Assembly (NCBI RefSeq): GCF_963667735.1 | Contig: NZ_OY763919.1 | Location: forward strand, 2,791,539 to 2,855,538 | DNA from: an uncultured Methanoregula sp. | GTDB lineage: Archaea > Halobacteriota > Methanomicrobia > Methanomicrobiales > Methanospirillaceae | DNA length: 64,000 nucleotides | Reading direction: 5' to 3' | In this document: piece after piece, positions 35,905 through 46,613 of the stretch | Numbering within the stretch: the stretch's first letter is position 1 | Layout: each line of letters opens with the position of its first letter | Notes under the pieces: generated by a model | The model's database searches: none | What the model was told of the DNA's origin: nothing | What the model saw: the letters and a program-made list of their open reading frames with translations, nothing else | Program-made: the position numbers and the translations under genes

Positions 35905-35995
35905 AATGGGAATATATAGTTAAAACCAGCACGCTGCTATAGTGAACACTTCACGATCGCAATCGGAAGCGTATTGCGGTTGAGGCGGTCTCATC
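35905..35995 (+). promoter_or_regulatory. Promoter and leader of the kdp operon
   Basis: 'aatatatag' (35911-35919) is a good archaeal TATA box about 80 bases before the start. The remaining leader is about 50 bases and contains GAGGCGG ten bases before the ATG. No known operator is recognised. Confidence 0.55.
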
Positions 35996-38416
35996 ATGAC
36001 TACCGAGCCCATCCAGGCAATGATTAAGAAACAGATCAAACCAGCGGTCGTACTCTTTTTATTACTCACGGTCCTCTTGGGGATTGTCTACCCGCTGGTT
36101 ATAACAGGTGTCGCCCAGGTTATCTTCCCGGTCCAGTCGAATGGGAATATACTCGAACATAACGGGAAGGTTGTTGGTTCGGCACTGGTCGGCCAGCCCT
36201 TCACTTCGGCGAACTATTTCTGGGGCCGCCCGTCTGCAACTTCACCGGTGCCGTATAACGCCGGCGCTTCATCGGGATCGAACCTCGGGCCGAACAATCC
36301 CGCTCTCACGGACGCCGTGAAAGCCCGGGTGGATGCTCTCCATGCAGCCGATCCAACGAATTCTCAGTCTATCCCGGTAGATCTGGTCACCGCTTCGGGA
36401 AGCGGGCTGGACCCGGATATCAGTATTGCTGCTGCCCGGTACCAGGTTCCCCGCATTGCCCGGGAACGGAACCTGAACGAGAATGACCTCCAGGCACTCG
36501 TTGTACAACATACCGAACCCCGCCAGTTTGGCATCTTCGGGGAGCCCCGCGTCAATGTCCTCTCGCTGAACCTTGCACTCGATGATCTCAGTGCCGGCCG
36601 CATCTCTGCACCGCAACAGACCGCGGTACACGAGAACCCTGAGCCGCTCATTTTTGGCATGAGGCTGGCTGATTGGCTCCAGCTGATCGTTTTCATTATC
36701 ATTATCGCAATACTGGTTGTCCCCCTTGGTGCATGGATGGTCAAGGTTTTTTCGGGCCAGCCCAACTTCCTGTCTCCCGTCATTGACCGGATCGAACAGA
36801 AATTCCTTTCACTGGGCGGGATAAACCCGGGCGAAGAGATGGACTGGAAACAGTTTGCCATTTCCCTCATGGTATTTTCCATTCTCTGCATCCTGTTCGT
36901 CTTTTTCCTCCAGATCTTCCAGCCGTTCCTCCCGCTCAATCCTGCCGGCCTTGGAGCCGTGCCCTGGGACCTTGCGCTCAATACCGCAGTCAGTTTTGCC
37001 ACCAACACCAACTGGCAGGCCTATGTGCCGGAAGTCACCGTCAGTTACTTCACCCAGATGGCCGGGCTCGCTGTCCAGAACTTCCTGTCGGCTGCAACAG
37101 GCATGGCCGTGCTGCTTGCACTCATTCTCGCTTTCTCCCGCAGATCGGTCGCGACCATCGGCAACTTCTGGGTTCTCTTGATCCGGAGTGTCATGATCCT
37201 GCTCCCCATCTGCCTGGTCATCTCGCTTGTGCTGGTATCGCAGGGAGTTCCCCAGACATTCAGCGGCCCGGTCACGGTTCCCCTGCTCGATCCTATAAAA
37301 GACAGCACCGGCTCGCTCGTAACCACGCAGACCATTCCGCTCGGACCCGTTGCCTCCCAGATCGCGATCAAGCACCTGGGCACCAACGGTGGCGGGTTCT
37401 ACAATACCAATTCCGCCCACCCGCTTGAGAATCCCACACCGTTTTCTGATTTCATTGAAATGCTCGCAATCCTCTTCATCCCTGCAGCACTCTGCTACAC
37501 GTTCGGGAAAATGATCGGATCCGGGCGCAAAGGCATCGCCCTTCTGATGGCCATGACCATCATCTTCCTGCCGCTTGCAGGAATTGCGATCTGGTCCGAG
37601 CTGAACGGAAACCCGGCATTCACTCCGCTGGGCATCGACCAGACCCCCGGCTTTTCCCAGCCGGGCGGGAACATGGAAGGAAAGGAAGTCCGGTTCGGGA
37701 TCGTCCCTTCGGCTTGGTTCTCGGTCGTCACCACCGTGACATCAACGGGAGCTGTCAACTCGATGCATGACTCGTTCATGCCGCTTGCCGGCTTTGTCCA
37801 GCTGTTCGATATGCAGCTTGGCGAAGTTGTGTATGGCGGCGTGGGTTCCGGGCTGTACGGTATGCTCGTTTTTGTCATCCTTGCCATGTTCATTGCCGGC
37901 CTGATGGTAGGCCGGACCCCGGAACTCTATGGAAAGAAGATCGAACAGAACGAGATGAAGATCGCAACGATCATCATCCTGATCCCGATCTTCCTCATCC
38001 TCACGCTCACGGCTCTTGCCGTAATGACGGATGCCGGCAGGGCCGGTGTCTTCAACCCGGGACCGCACGGTTTCTCCGAGATCCTGTACGCTTTTACGTC
38101 AGCATCCCAGAATAACGGCAGCGCCTTTGCAGGACTATCGGCCAACAGCCTGTTCTATAACATGGCAACGGCAATTGCGATGTTCATTGGACGGTATGCG
38201 GTGGCTATTCTGACACTCGCGCTTGCCGGGTCGCTCGTTATCAAGAAGATCGTCCCGGCAAGCGAAGGTACCCTGCGGGATCACCGCCCGCTTTTCATCA
38301 TCTGGCTTGTATTTGTCATCATCATCATAGGGGCGCTGAGTTTTGTGCCGGCCCTCTCGCTTGGCCCCATAGCCGAATTCATGAATATGGCCGCAGGGGG
38401 GATGATCCATGTCTGA
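35996..38416 (+). CDS. KdpC-KdpA fusion, K+-transporting ATPase subunits
   Basis: 806 residues joining two normally separate subunits. Residues 1-200 are KdpC: one membrane helix (15-42), [46 protein letters not shown] short linker (201-222) leads to KdpA (223-806), with all four pore loops: [39 protein letters not shown] and [11 protein letters not shown]. KdpA forms the K+ filter; KdpC is the assembly partner near the ATPase. There is no stop or frame break between the halves. The stop overlaps the kdpB start by eight bases. No small KdpF frame is seen. Confidence 0.93.
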   Translation: MTTEPIQAMIKKQIKPAVVLFLLLTVLLGIVYPLVITGVAQVIFPVQSNGNILEHNGKVVGSALVGQPFTSANYFWGRPSATSPVPYNAGASSGSNLGPNNPALTDAVKARVDALHAADPTNSQSIPVDLVTASGSGLDPDISIAAARYQVPRIARERNLNENDLQALVVQHTEPRQFGIFGEPRVNVLSLNLALDDLSAGRISAPQQTAVHENPEPLIFGMRLADWLQLIVFIIIIAILVVPLGAWMVKVFSGQPNFLSPVIDRIEQKFLSLGGINPGEEMDWKQFAISLMVFSILCILFVFFLQIFQPFLPLNPAGLGAVPWDLALNTAVSFATNTNWQAYVPEVTVSYFTQMAGLAVQNFLSAATGMAVLLALILAFSRRSVATIGNFWVLLIRSVMILLPICLVISLVLVSQGVPQTFSGPVTVPLLDPIKDSTGSLVTTQTIPLGPVASQIAIKHLGTNGGGFYNTNSAHPLENPTPFSDFIEMLAILFIPAALCYTFGKMIGSGRKGIALLMAMTIIFLPLAGIAIWSELNGNPAFTPLGIDQTPGFSQPGGNMEGKEVRFGIVPSAWFSVVTTVTSTGAVNSMHDSFMPLAGFVQLFDMQLGEVVYGGVGSGLYGMLVFVILAMFIAGLMVGRTPELYGKKIEQNEMKIATIIILIPIFLILTLTALAVMTDAGRAGVFNPGPHGFSEILYAFTSASQNNGSAFAGLSANSLFYNMATAIAMFIGRYAVAILTLALAGSLVIKKIVPASEGTLRDHRPLFIIWLVFVIIIIGALSFVPALSLGPIAEFMNMAAGGMIHV

Positions 38417-40511
38417 ACCCATACAAACCCGGACCCCCACCGCTATTCCCGGCCTCTACCGGCGGGCGGTTTTCGACGCCTTCATCAAACTCGATCCCCG
38501 GGCCATGATCCGGAACCCGGTCATGTTTACCGTCGAGATCGGCAGCGCGGTAACCACGCTTCTCTGGCTGCAGGCGCTTACCGGGCAGGGCGAGGCCCCG
38601 CCGGCGTTTATCGGTATGATCTCGGCATGGCTCTGGTTCACCGTCCTCTTTGCCAATTTTGCAGAAGCCCTTGCCGAGGGCCGGGGCAAGGCACAGGCGG
38701 ACTCGTTACGGAAGATGCGACGTGATACTGACGCAAAAAAACTCAATCCTGATTATACCCTTGTACGGGGCAGGGAGCCCGACGAAAAGTACGTATCGGT
38801 CATATCCTCATCAACGCTGCACAAGAACGATCTCATCTTTGTAAAAGCCGGGGACACGATTCCGGTGGATGGGGAAGTGATCGATGGCGTTGCCTCGGTC
38901 AATGAGAGCGCCATCACCGGGGAAAGCGCACCGGTCATAAGGGAGTCCGGAGGCGACCGGAGCGCAGTCACAGGGGGAACTACCATCCTCTCAGACTGGC
39001 TCATCATCCGGGTCAGCGCGAATCCTGGTGAAGGGTTCCTCGATCACATGATCGGTCTCATCGAAGGGGCGAAACGGCAGAAGACCCCGAACGAGATTGC
39101 GCTTAACATCCTCCTGCTTGGCCTGACCGCAGTTTTCATAGTGGTTTCCGCTGCACTCTACATGTTCTCGCGTTACAGTGTAGAGACCGCAGGAATCGGA
39201 ACAACAGTCACCATCACGGTGCTTGTTGCTCTCTTTGTCTGTCTTGCACCAACAACTATCGGGGGGCTCCTCAGTGCAATTGGCATCGCCGGTATGGACA
39301 GGCTGATCCAGCGCAATGTCATCACCACATCGGGCCGTGCCATCGAAGCCGCGGGGGACGTGGATGTCCTGCTGCTGGACAAGACCGGCACGATCACGCT
39401 TGGGAACCGGCAGGCAGTCGAGCTGATCCCGGTTGACGGGACGGAGATCCTGGAACTTGCAAAGACGGCACAGCTCGCATCCCTTGCCGATGAGACCCCG
39501 GAAGGGCGCAGCATCGTTGTGCTGGCAAAGGAAAAATACGGGCTCCGGGGCAGGACCGTGGGAGCAACCGAATCGACTGATGAAATGCAGTTCATCCCGT
39601 TCTCAAGCCAGACCCGGATGAGCGGTGTCACCGTTGGCAATAACCAGATCCGAAAAGGGGCGGCCGACACAGTCTTTGCCCACATCAACAGTTGCGGTAA
39701 ATCCGAAGTCTCGGAACAACTCAGACAGGTAGTTGACGACATCGCACGGGCGGGCGGCACCCCCCTGGTTGTGACGAAAAACGGGAAAGCTCTCGGCGTC
39801 ATCTACTTAAAGGATATTGTAAAAGGCGGGATCAAGGAACGCTTTGCCCAGTTGCGGAAGATGGGCATCAAGACCGTCATGATAACCGGGGACAACCGGC
39901 TCACCGCCGCAACGATCGCTGCTGAAGCAGGAGTGGATGATTTTCTTGCGGAAGCCACACCTGAGAGCAAACTGAAACTGATCCGGGAGTACCAGACCGG
40001 GGGAAGAATGGTGGCCATGACCGGCGACGGTACCAATGATGCCCCGGCGCTCGCCCAGGCCGATGTTGCCGTTGCCATGAACACCGGTACCCAGCCGGCC
40101 CGGGAAGCCGCAAACATGATCGATCTCGATTCCAATCCGACAAAACTGATCGAGATTGTCGAGATCGGAAAACAACTGCTCATGACAAGGGGAGCTCTGA
40201 CCACGTTCTCGATTGCAAACGATATTGCAAAATACTTCGCGATCATCCCGATCGCGTTTGCTTCAACCTATCCGGCACTTGGCGCCCTCAATGTCCTCGG
40301 ACTTCACCAGGGTATCCTTTCAGCCGTGATCTTCAATGCCATTATCATCGTTCTTCTGATTCCCCTTGCCCTGCGGGGGGTCGGGTACCGTGCCATGTCG
40401 GCAGAAGAAGCGCTTCGCAATAACATCCTGCTCTACGGGATCGGAGGACTTATCGCTCCGTTCATCGGAATAAAACTGATTGATGTTCTGCTCGTCCTCA
40501 TAGGTGTGTAA
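38409..40511 (+). CDS. kdpB: K+-transporting P-type ATPase subunit KdpB
   Basis: 700 residues: actuator loop ITGESAP (about 169-175), membrane Pro in [11 protein letters not shown], phosphorylation site Asp324 in [10 protein letters not shown], and hinge motif [22 protein letters not shown]. It hydrolyses ATP to drive high-affinity K+ uptake through KdpA. Length and motifs are normal. It overlaps the fused KdpC-KdpA gene and is followed after five bases by the KdpD-like gene. Confidence 0.96.
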   Translation: MSEPIQTRTPTAIPGLYRRAVFDAFIKLDPRAMIRNPVMFTVEIGSAVTTLLWLQALTGQGEAPPAFIGMISAWLWFTVLFANFAEALAEGRGKAQADSLRKMRRDTDAKKLNPDYTLVRGREPDEKYVSVISSSTLHKNDLIFVKAGDTIPVDGEVIDGVASVNESAITGESAPVIRESGGDRSAVTGGTTILSDWLIIRVSANPGEGFLDHMIGLIEGAKRQKTPNEIALNILLLGLTAVFIVVSAALYMFSRYSVETAGIGTTVTITVLVALFVCLAPTTIGGLLSAIGIAGMDRLIQRNVITTSGRAIEAAGDVDVLLLDKTGTITLGNRQAVELIPVDGTEILELAKTAQLASLADETPEGRSIVVLAKEKYGLRGRTVGATESTDEMQFIPFSSQTRMSGVTVGNNQIRKGAADTVFAHINSCGKSEVSEQLRQVVDDIARAGGTPLVVTKNGKALGVIYLKDIVKGGIKERFAQLRKMGIKTVMITGDNRLTAATIAAEAGVDDFLAEATPESKLKLIREYQTGGRMVAMTGDGTNDAPALAQADVAVAMNTGTQPAREAANMIDLDSNPTKLIEIVEIGKQLLMTRGALTTFSIANDIAKYFAIIPIAFASTYPALGALNVLGLHQGILSAVIFNAIIIVLLIPLALRGVGYRAMSAEEALRNNILLYGIGGLIAPFIGIKLIDVLLVLIGV

Positions 40512-40516
40512 AAACC

Positions 40517-42484
40517 ATGATCAATCCTCCCGGATGTCGCCCGGATCCCGATACGCTGCTTGCGCATATCCAGAGTGAAGAGCGGCAGAGAACGCGGGGC
40601 AAGCTCAAGATTTTTTTAGGGTATATTGCCGGTGTGGGAAAGACGTACGAGATGCTCCAGGCAGCCCACCTGCGAAAACGCGATGGGATCGATGTCCGGA
40701 TCGGGTATGTCGAAACCCACGGGAGGATCGAGACCGAAGCCCTGGTTGAGGGGCTCGAGATTATTCCCCGGAAACTAATCGATTACCAGAACGTGAAGAT
40801 TCCAGAGATGGATCTCGACAGGATCCTCACCCTTCGCCCGGAACTGGTCCTTGTCGATGAACTTGCTCACACCAATGCACCGGGTTCGCGCCACCTGAAA
40901 CGTTATCAGGATGTCGAGGAACTGCTCGATGCGGGCATCAATGTCTATACAACGCTGAATGTCCAGCATATCGAGAGCCTCAACGATGTCGTTGCCCAGA
41001 TCACCGGCGTCGTTATCCGGGAGACCATTCCGGACCGGGTGATCGATGAAGCTGCCGAGATCGAACTGGTAGACCTGGCCCCGCAGGAGCTTCTCCAGCG
41101 GCTTCGGGATGGCAAAGTGTACGTTCCCGAGATGGCTGCCCGGGCTCTTGAGAAGTTCTTCAATGAGGGCAACCTGTATGCATTGCGCGAACTCGCCCTC
41201 CGCCGGGCAGCTGAACGGGTCGACACCCAGATGCTTGCCTATATGCAGACCCGGGCCATTCCGGGGCCCTGGGCAGCGGGGGATAGTCTGCTTGTCTGCA
41301 TCGGGCCGGGACCGTTGTCCGAACGGTTGGTCCGCACTGCCCGCAGGCAGGCAGATCGGATGAACGCCCCATGGACTGCGCTGTACGTTGAGACCCCATC
41401 CCATCACCGCTTATCGAAGAAGGGAAAAGAGCAGGTATCAAAAACGCTCCATCTTGCAGAGACCCTGGGTGCCACAACTGCCACAGTCTTCGGGGTTAAT
41501 GTGGCAAACACTGCGATCGATTATGCCCGCAGGCACAATGCAACCCGGATCATCATAGGAAAGACGCTCCGGCCTCGCTGGCAGGAATTCGTATTTGGTT
41601 CTGTGGTGGACCAGCTCATCCACAACAGCGGCACCATCGACATCTATGTCATCAGCAGCCAGGAAAATATGCCACCATCATCCGTCGAGATGGAACCCCT
41701 GCTTCCGGCAACTCCGCCGAAGGATTATGTTGCAAGCCTGGTTCTCGTTGCTATCATCACGGCCGTCGGCTGGCTGATCCATTCATTCATCTCCCCGGTA
41801 AATCTCGCCATGCTGTTCATGCTTGGGGTCGTTGCCGTAGCATGGAGAAGGGGACTGCGCCCGGCAATATTTACCGCAGTCATCGGGGTTTTAGCATTCG
41901 ATTTCTTCTTTATTCCACCATACTTGACGTTCAGGGTCAACGATACAGAGTATCTCATCACGTTTGCCGGTATGATTATTGTCGGTTCGCTGGTCAGTAT
42001 CCTGGTGGCACGGGCACGCGAACATGCCGAATCGGCACAGATCCGTGAGCAGGAGACCGGGACCCTGTACGCATTGTCCCAGGATCTTGCACGGGCGGTT
42101 GATAATAACTCGATTATCACCGCGGTCGCCAGACACATCCGGGAGATCTTCCAATGGGATTGTGTCTTTCTCCTTCCGGCGGATAACCGGCTCGTTGTAT
42201 ATCCGGTAAGTCCGAATCTGACGCTCAATGCTGATGATATCGCAGTTGCCACATGGGCATTCCAGCACGGTGCTATCGCCGGTTACGATACGGATACCCT
42301 CCATGGTTCGCCTATCCGGTATATTCCCCTCCGCAGTTCAGAGGGGGTGCTGGGAATCATGGGCGTGAAACCCACCGAACCGGACGGGATAATCACTCAT
42401 GAGCAGGAACGCATTCTCACGGCGTTTGCCAGCCAGATGGCGCAGGCACTTGAACGGGTGAAACTGACAAAGAGCCCGCGATGA
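40517..42484 (+). CDS. KdpD-like sensor without histidine kinase domain
   Basis: 655 residues. KdpD N-terminal domain with Walker A (GYIAGVGKTYEML) and Walker B (LVLVDELAHTNAPGSRH), a universal-stress (USP) domain (about 250-370, IIIGKTLRPRWQEFVFGS), four membrane helices (about 400-495, DUF4118), and a GAF domain (about 520-645). It stops after GAF, where full KdpD (about 890 residues) has its kinase. No KdpE is present. It probably senses K+ or ATP and acts through a partner, or directly on Kdp. USP domains can bind nucleotides. Confidence 0.92.
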   Translation: MINPPGCRPDPDTLLAHIQSEERQRTRGKLKIFLGYIAGVGKTYEMLQAAHLRKRDGIDVRIGYVETHGRIETEALVEGLEIIPRKLIDYQNVKIPEMDLDRILTLRPELVLVDELAHTNAPGSRHLKRYQDVEELLDAGINVYTTLNVQHIESLNDVVAQITGVVIRETIPDRVIDEAAEIELVDLAPQELLQRLRDGKVYVPEMAARALEKFFNEGNLYALRELALRRAAERVDTQMLAYMQTRAIPGPWAAGDSLLVCIGPGPLSERLVRTARRQADRMNAPWTALYVETPSHHRLSKKGKEQVSKTLHLAETLGATTATVFGVNVANTAIDYARRHNATRIIIGKTLRPRWQEFVFGSVVDQLIHNSGTIDIYVISSQENMPPSSVEMEPLLPATPPKDYVASLVLVAIITAVGWLIHSFISPVNLAMLFMLGVVAVAWRRGLRPAIFTAVIGVLAFDFFFIPPYLTFRVNDTEYLITFAGMIIVGSLVSILVARAREHAESAQIREQETGTLYALSQDLARAVDNNSIITAVARHIREIFQWDCVFLLPADNRLVVYPVSPNLTLNADDIAVATWAFQHGAIAGYDTDTLHGSPIRYIPLRSSEGVLGIMGVKPTEPDGIITHEQERILTAFASQMAQALERVKLTKSPR

Positions 42485-42608
42485 TGCCGGTATTTTTATC
42501 CGGATTCCCCCGGGCAGCGTTGCAATGAAGGTATAATTCTGTTGCACTGCTAACACAGATGTTTGTCGGGGATTGTCCGAAAAATTGAGGGCGTTTGTAT
42601 GTCCGCCC

Positions 42609-44447
42609 TCACAGTTCTACCCTTGTGACGACACCATGGATCTTGTCGGGGGGCAGCTTGTAGAACTGCACCAGGGGCGGGGAGAGGCGTTTGATCGCCG
42701 CAAAAATACGCCAGACAACATGAGTGGTAACAATGTCTTCCATGCCATAGAAGATCGTTACCTCATCGATATCCGCCTCTTTTAATATCTTCCCGATATC
42801 GACGATCTCCATATACCCGAGGTATATCTCAAAGATCGAGAACCCCTGTGCAAGTTCGCGGGTGACTCCCCAGGTTACCCCGAAGGGCTGTTCGGTCCGG
42901 ATGATCGAGATGATGATATTGTCATCGTAAATGATCTTGTTGTTGAACATAATCCGGGGAACATATTGGGGAAGATTCCGGAAATCCCGGGCAAAGAACA
43001 GGGCAGTGCCGGAGATCCGGTTCGCCGAATGGTAGGCGTCCTTGAATTTTACCAGGAAATTGTCGAGAGGGATCGGGCTCAGTTTTGCAGCAAGTTTCCT
43101 CTGGCCGTTCACGTAGATCATGATGATAGCAAACGGGATGAATGCGATGACGAGCGACCAGTATCCTCCGTCGGGGATCTTATGGAGATTTGCAATCAGG
43201 AACGCGATCGTGATCCCGAGGATGAGAACTGCCATCAGGGATTTCACGATCTGCCCCCGGAGGAGAAGAATCCACGTCACGAGAATCGCGGTGATCACCA
43301 TGGTCCCGCAGACTGCAAGGCCATAGGCGTGGGTGAGATTGTTGGACGTCCTGAAGATCACAATAACGAAGAGAACCGCGAGGAGCAGGGCCCAGTTCAC
43401 GATATCGATATAGATCTGGGAACGGAGTTGTGGGGAAGTGTAGTCAATGCGCAACAGGGGCATGATCCGGGTTGTGATACCCTGATACACAATCGAGAAT
43501 ATTCCCGAGATCATGGCCTGGGAAGCGATAACGGTTGCTGCAATGCTCAGAATCAGGAAGGGGATATACAGGATTCCGGACTGGGAAAAGATCATCTCGA
43601 AGAGGATGTTGTGTGCGCCGGGATGGGACAGCAGGAATGCACCCTGGCCGAGATAGTTCACCACGAGTGCAGCAAAGACGATGTACCAGGCACTGACTAT
43701 CGGCTTCCTGCCCAGGTGCCCCATATCCGCATACAGGGCTTCGCCCCCGGTTGCCACGAGTATTACCGAGGAGAGAATCAGGAATCCTTCAAGCCCGTGC
43801 GAGGCTAAGTAGTGGATTCCGTACATCGGGTTCACCGCCAGCAGGACCTGGGGAGCAAACCAGAGGGCACACAGACCGGAGATGGCAAGGGCGGCAAACC
43901 AGATGATCATGACCGGGCCAAACGCCCACGCCACCCGCTCGCTCCCCCGCGCCTGGACGGAGAAGAGACCGATCGCGATGAGTCCGGCAATTATCATCAG
44001 GGTCATCTGGGATGTCTGCTCAAACCCCGGGATGAGGGTGATGCCCTCCACTGCAGACAGTATGCTGATGGCCGGGGTTATCACCCCGTCGCCGATGAAA
44101 AGGGCTATGCCGATGATCGCGAGAAGGGAGACAAACGCAATCTGGTTGCCGGATTTCAGCATGGAGAGGAGGATCTCTTTGAGCACGATCGTCCCGCCTT
44201 CACCTTTTTTACCGAGATGCATGGCGAGGTACGTATACTGGACCGTGACGAGCATGGTCAGGGTCCAGATGATCAGCGAGAGAATCCCCATAATGTTCTG
44301 CGGTGTCGGCGGGATCAAAAAAAAGATGGCAGTGAGTGAATAGATAGGGCTCGTGCCGATATCGCCAAACACGAGGCCCATGGATTTGACGACACCATTC
44401 AGCGACGAGGAAGTGTGCGTCATCCAGTACTCGTATTCCACCGTCAC
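42609..44447 (-). CDS. kup: KUP-family potassium uptake protein
   Basis: 612 residues, twelve predicted membrane helices and a C-terminal cytoplasmic domain. Signature motifs: GLVFGDIGTSPIYSLTAIF near the start, GDGVITPAISILSAVEG, and GGEALYADMGHLGRKPI. KUP proteins bring K+ in with H+. The gene converges with the Kdp operon, giving two K+ systems side by side. The start is GTG 44447 without clear ribosome site; ATG 44423 is an alternative that keeps the first helix. Confidence 0.94.
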   Translation of the reverse strand: MTVEYEYWMTHTSSSLNGVVKSMGLVFGDIGTSPIYSLTAIFFLIPPTPQNIMGILSLIIWTLTMLVTVQYTYLAMHLGKKGEGGTIVLKEILLSMLKSGNQIAFVSLLAIIGIALFIGDGVITPAISILSAVEGITLIPGFEQTSQMTLMIIAGLIAIGLFSVQARGSERVAWAFGPVMIIWFAALAISGLCALWFAPQVLLAVNPMYGIHYLASHGLEGFLILSSVILVATGGEALYADMGHLGRKPIVSAWYIVFAALVVNYLGQGAFLLSHPGAHNILFEMIFSQSGILYIPFLILSIAATVIASQAMISGIFSIVYQGITTRIMPLLRIDYTSPQLRSQIYIDIVNWALLLAVLFVIVIFRTSNNLTHAYGLAVCGTMVITAILVTWILLLRGQIVKSLMAVLILGITIAFLIANLHKIPDGGYWSLVIAFIPFAIIMIYVNGQRKLAAKLSPIPLDNFLVKFKDAYHSANRISGTALFFARDFRNLPQYVPRIMFNNKIIYDDNIIISIIRTEQPFGVTWGVTRELAQGFSIFEIYLGYMEIVDIGKILKEADIDEVTIFYGMEDIVTTHVVWRIFAAIKRLSPPLVQFYKLPPDKIHGVVTRVEL

Positions 44448-44716
44448 AATTTAAGGATTCGCCTTATATCGTGCAGACAAAAAGCTGGCAGGCCAGAAAC
44501 AGGGTCGGGAGAAACGGAGGAATTGGTTATCGGCAGAACCAGCGCTGCATTGGTACACGACAGGACTAACGGTATCCTGTCTTCTCAAACAGCGGCCAGG
44601 CACTATGCCGGGCCGGGATTCATCCCGACCCGGGGCGTTCAGCGTATCCGAAGGTTGCCGGGAAGATCTTCCTGGCGGGGCGGGAGTTTTCAGCCAGCCG
44701 CCAGGACGGCAGCCGG

Positions 44717-45535
44717 TCAATAGAGATCGTACTTGCTCTTCAGCTGGGACCAGCGCTGGTACTCATCAGAAGACAGCGTGGTGCCGGCTTCCCGGGTCTC
44801 ACGGATTTTGGTTTTCAGGGCAATCCATTCGCGGGCATCGTTAAAATCGCTCTGTACGCTCTCCAGGGAACGCCCGCCGGAGACCGGAATAACTTCGGGT
44901 TCGGACCAGCCAACCTGGCCTGCACTCTCGAAGGTTGTCTCATCGGTTATGACATAGACATGGTTTGTCTCGATCATGCAGTAGCCGGTGTTGCGGAAAT
45001 CATAGGGTGGCGGGCAGGCAATCCCGGCAGTCATGTGGTTTTCAGGTACAAAGTACAAGACCGCCGATTTGAATCCCAGGTCCCCGAACAGGGAGGCCAT
45101 GAGCATCGATTTCTCCCCGCAGACTCCGCCGCCTTCGTAGAGAACCTCGTACGGATAGCGGTACTTCTCTCCCTTTTCATACGTGATGTGCTGGACAAGG
45201 CTTGCGGCAACCCGCGCCTGGTCATCGGGATTCGGGGTCACCTCGCGAACCTCACCGGCCATCTCGGCCACGTACGGTTTCTGGAGCGGTTCGTTCATGT
45301 ACGCAAGGAAGTACGAGGCATTGTCCCTTGGATCCCGGGAGGGTTTCATTCCCAGGTATCCATTGTACAATTCCGTCGACATCCCCAGCGAGAGCGTTCC
45401 CGGCCGCCCTTCAAGCACGTAATTGAAGGAGCGGGAGACAAAACCACTGGCTGAATCTTCCGACGCGGCCTGGACCGGAACGAGAAGCAGAACGCAAATG
45501 AGAAGGAGAAGAAGAACGGGAGAGGCACGGGCCAT
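44717..45535 (-). CDS. Secreted transglutaminase-like protein
   Basis: 272 residues with a signal peptide (1-24, cleavage after VQAA). The transglutaminase-like core has the catalytic Cys in GGGVCGEKSMLMASLF, the His in ENHMTAGI and a later acidic partner. Such domains act as proteases or cross-linkers; in methanogens their role is unknown. A helical C-terminal region (Asp/Arg/Lys-rich) follows. The gene seems to be on its own; 44448-44716 before kup shows nothing else. Confidence 0.8.
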   Translation of the reverse strand: MARASPVLLLLLICVLLLVPVQAASEDSASGFVSRSFNYVLEGRPGTLSLGMSTELYNGYLGMKPSRDPRDNASYFLAYMNEPLQKPYVAEMAGEVREVTPNPDDQARVAASLVQHITYEKGEKYRYPYEVLYEGGGVCGEKSMLMASLFGDLGFKSAVLYFVPENHMTAGIACPPPYDFRNTGYCMIETNHVYVITDETTFESAGQVGWSEPEVIPVSGGRSLESVQSDFNDAREWIALKTKIRETREAGTTLSSDEYQRWSQLKSKYDLY

Positions 45536-45645
45536 GGATAGGAGTCTATTTCCGGATTATTTGATAATTGCGCAGATAAAAAAACGGGACCGGGGCTGCT
45601 GGAAGCGGAACCGGCAGAGTGCTGAACCGCTGCCGGTTTCGGGAA

Positions 45646-46293
45646 TTACCGGTTTTCTGTTTTGAAATACCGGCATTTACTGCTGATCACGCACTCATCG
45701 CAGAGCGGTTTCTTCGCATCGCAGGTTGCCCGGCCATGGGCGATCAGGACATCGGTGAGATCGCCCCAGGTATCCTGAGGGAAGAGAGCCATGAGATCCC
45801 GCTCGATGACCTCCACGTTGTCGGTATCGGAAAACCCAATCCGCTGCGAGAGCCTTCGGACATGGGTGTCGACTGCGATCCCCTCGTTCCGACCAAGGGC
45901 ATGATACATCACGATGTTTGCAGTCTTGCGCCCGACGCCCGGGATGGTCAGGAGCTCATCCATCGTCTCCGGGACGTTTCCCCCGAACCGGTCGAGCAGG
46001 GCCTGCGATGCGGCGATGATATTTTTCGCCTTCGCGTGGTAGTAGCCAAGGCTGTGGATGATCTTCTCCACGTCATCGATCCGGCCTTTCGAGAGCTCAT
46101 TCGGTCCCGGGTACTTCGAGAAGAGCGAGGGCTTGACTTTCAGGACAGCCTTGTCGGTTGTCTGGGCAGAGAGAATCGTGAGAATGAGTACTTCAAACGG
46201 TGTCCCGCGGGCAACGGTCTCGGGAGCCTCGCGGGCATCAGGGTACCGCCTGAGAAGAAGCGAATAGATCCGGGCGGCATCCTGTTTTTTCAT
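45646..46293 (-). CDS. nth: Endonuclease III
   Basis: 215 residues: helix-hairpin-helix LLTIPGVGRKTANIV (with catalytic Lys in GRKTA), the catalytic Asp in AVDTHVRRLSQRIG, and the [4Fe-4S] motif C-X6-C-X2-C-X5-C at the C-terminus (CDAKKPLCDECVISSKC). It removes oxidised pyrimidines from DNA and nicks abasic sites. Length is normal. It lies seven bases downstream of a tRNA gene on the same strand, so the tRNA promoter may also serve it. Confidence 0.96.
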   Translation of the reverse strand: MKKQDAARIYSLLLRRYPDAREAPETVARGTPFEVLILTILSAQTTDKAVLKVKPSLFSKYPGPNELSKGRIDDVEKIIHSLGYYHAKAKNIIAASQALLDRFGGNVPETMDELLTIPGVGRKTANIVMYHALGRNEGIAVDTHVRRLSQRIGFSDTDNVEVIERDLMALFPQDTWGDLTDVLIAHGRATCDAKKPLCDECVISSKCRYFKTENR

Positions 46294-46300
46294 GGTCCAA

Positions 46301-46375
46301 TGGGGTAGGGCGGATTCGAACCGCCGTCAAAGCGTCCCAAACGCTCTAGGATGGACCAGGCTACCCTACTACCCC
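46301..46375 (-). tRNA. tRNA-Pro (anticodon TGG)
   Basis: Read on the minus strand it forms a full cloverleaf: acceptor stem GGGGTAG/CTACCCC, D-stem GGGT/ATCC, anticodon loop TTTGGGA with anticodon TGG, T-stem GGCGG/CCGCC around TTCGAAT, discriminator A. CCA is not encoded. No intron is seen. It is directly upstream of nth. Confidence 0.95.
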
Positions 46376-46585
46376 GCGCCATAGTAGATGGGACGGGGGA
46401 ATTAAAAAAGGGTGGTGGTGATACCGTGCTCAAAATTAATCCCGACGCCGGGGATGTCATCTGACTATCGGGAGCAAGACCCAGTACGGGCGATTGTAAA
46501 TATTGGGAAGTGTCTGCTGGAAAATTTAGGATCTCGCCCATAAAAGCACAAATGTTATTGCAATATGCCAAAAAGTTTATACACA

Positions 46586-46605
46586 ATGCACAATAAACTG
46601 TGCAT
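46586..46605 (+). promoter_or_regulatory. Inverted repeat operator candidate before surface-protein gene
   Basis: ATGCACA (46586-46592) and TGTGCAT (46599-46605) form a perfect inverted repeat with a six-base spacer, placed 28 bases before the ATG at 46614. The half-site ATGCACAA recurs at 47576-47583, 29 bases before the ATG of the next gene, and both genes share 'GTxGTCATATG' at their start. A TATA-like 'tttatac' lies just before. The HTH gene at 49472 is a possible binder. Confidence 0.5.
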
Positions 46606-46613
46606 GTGGTCAT

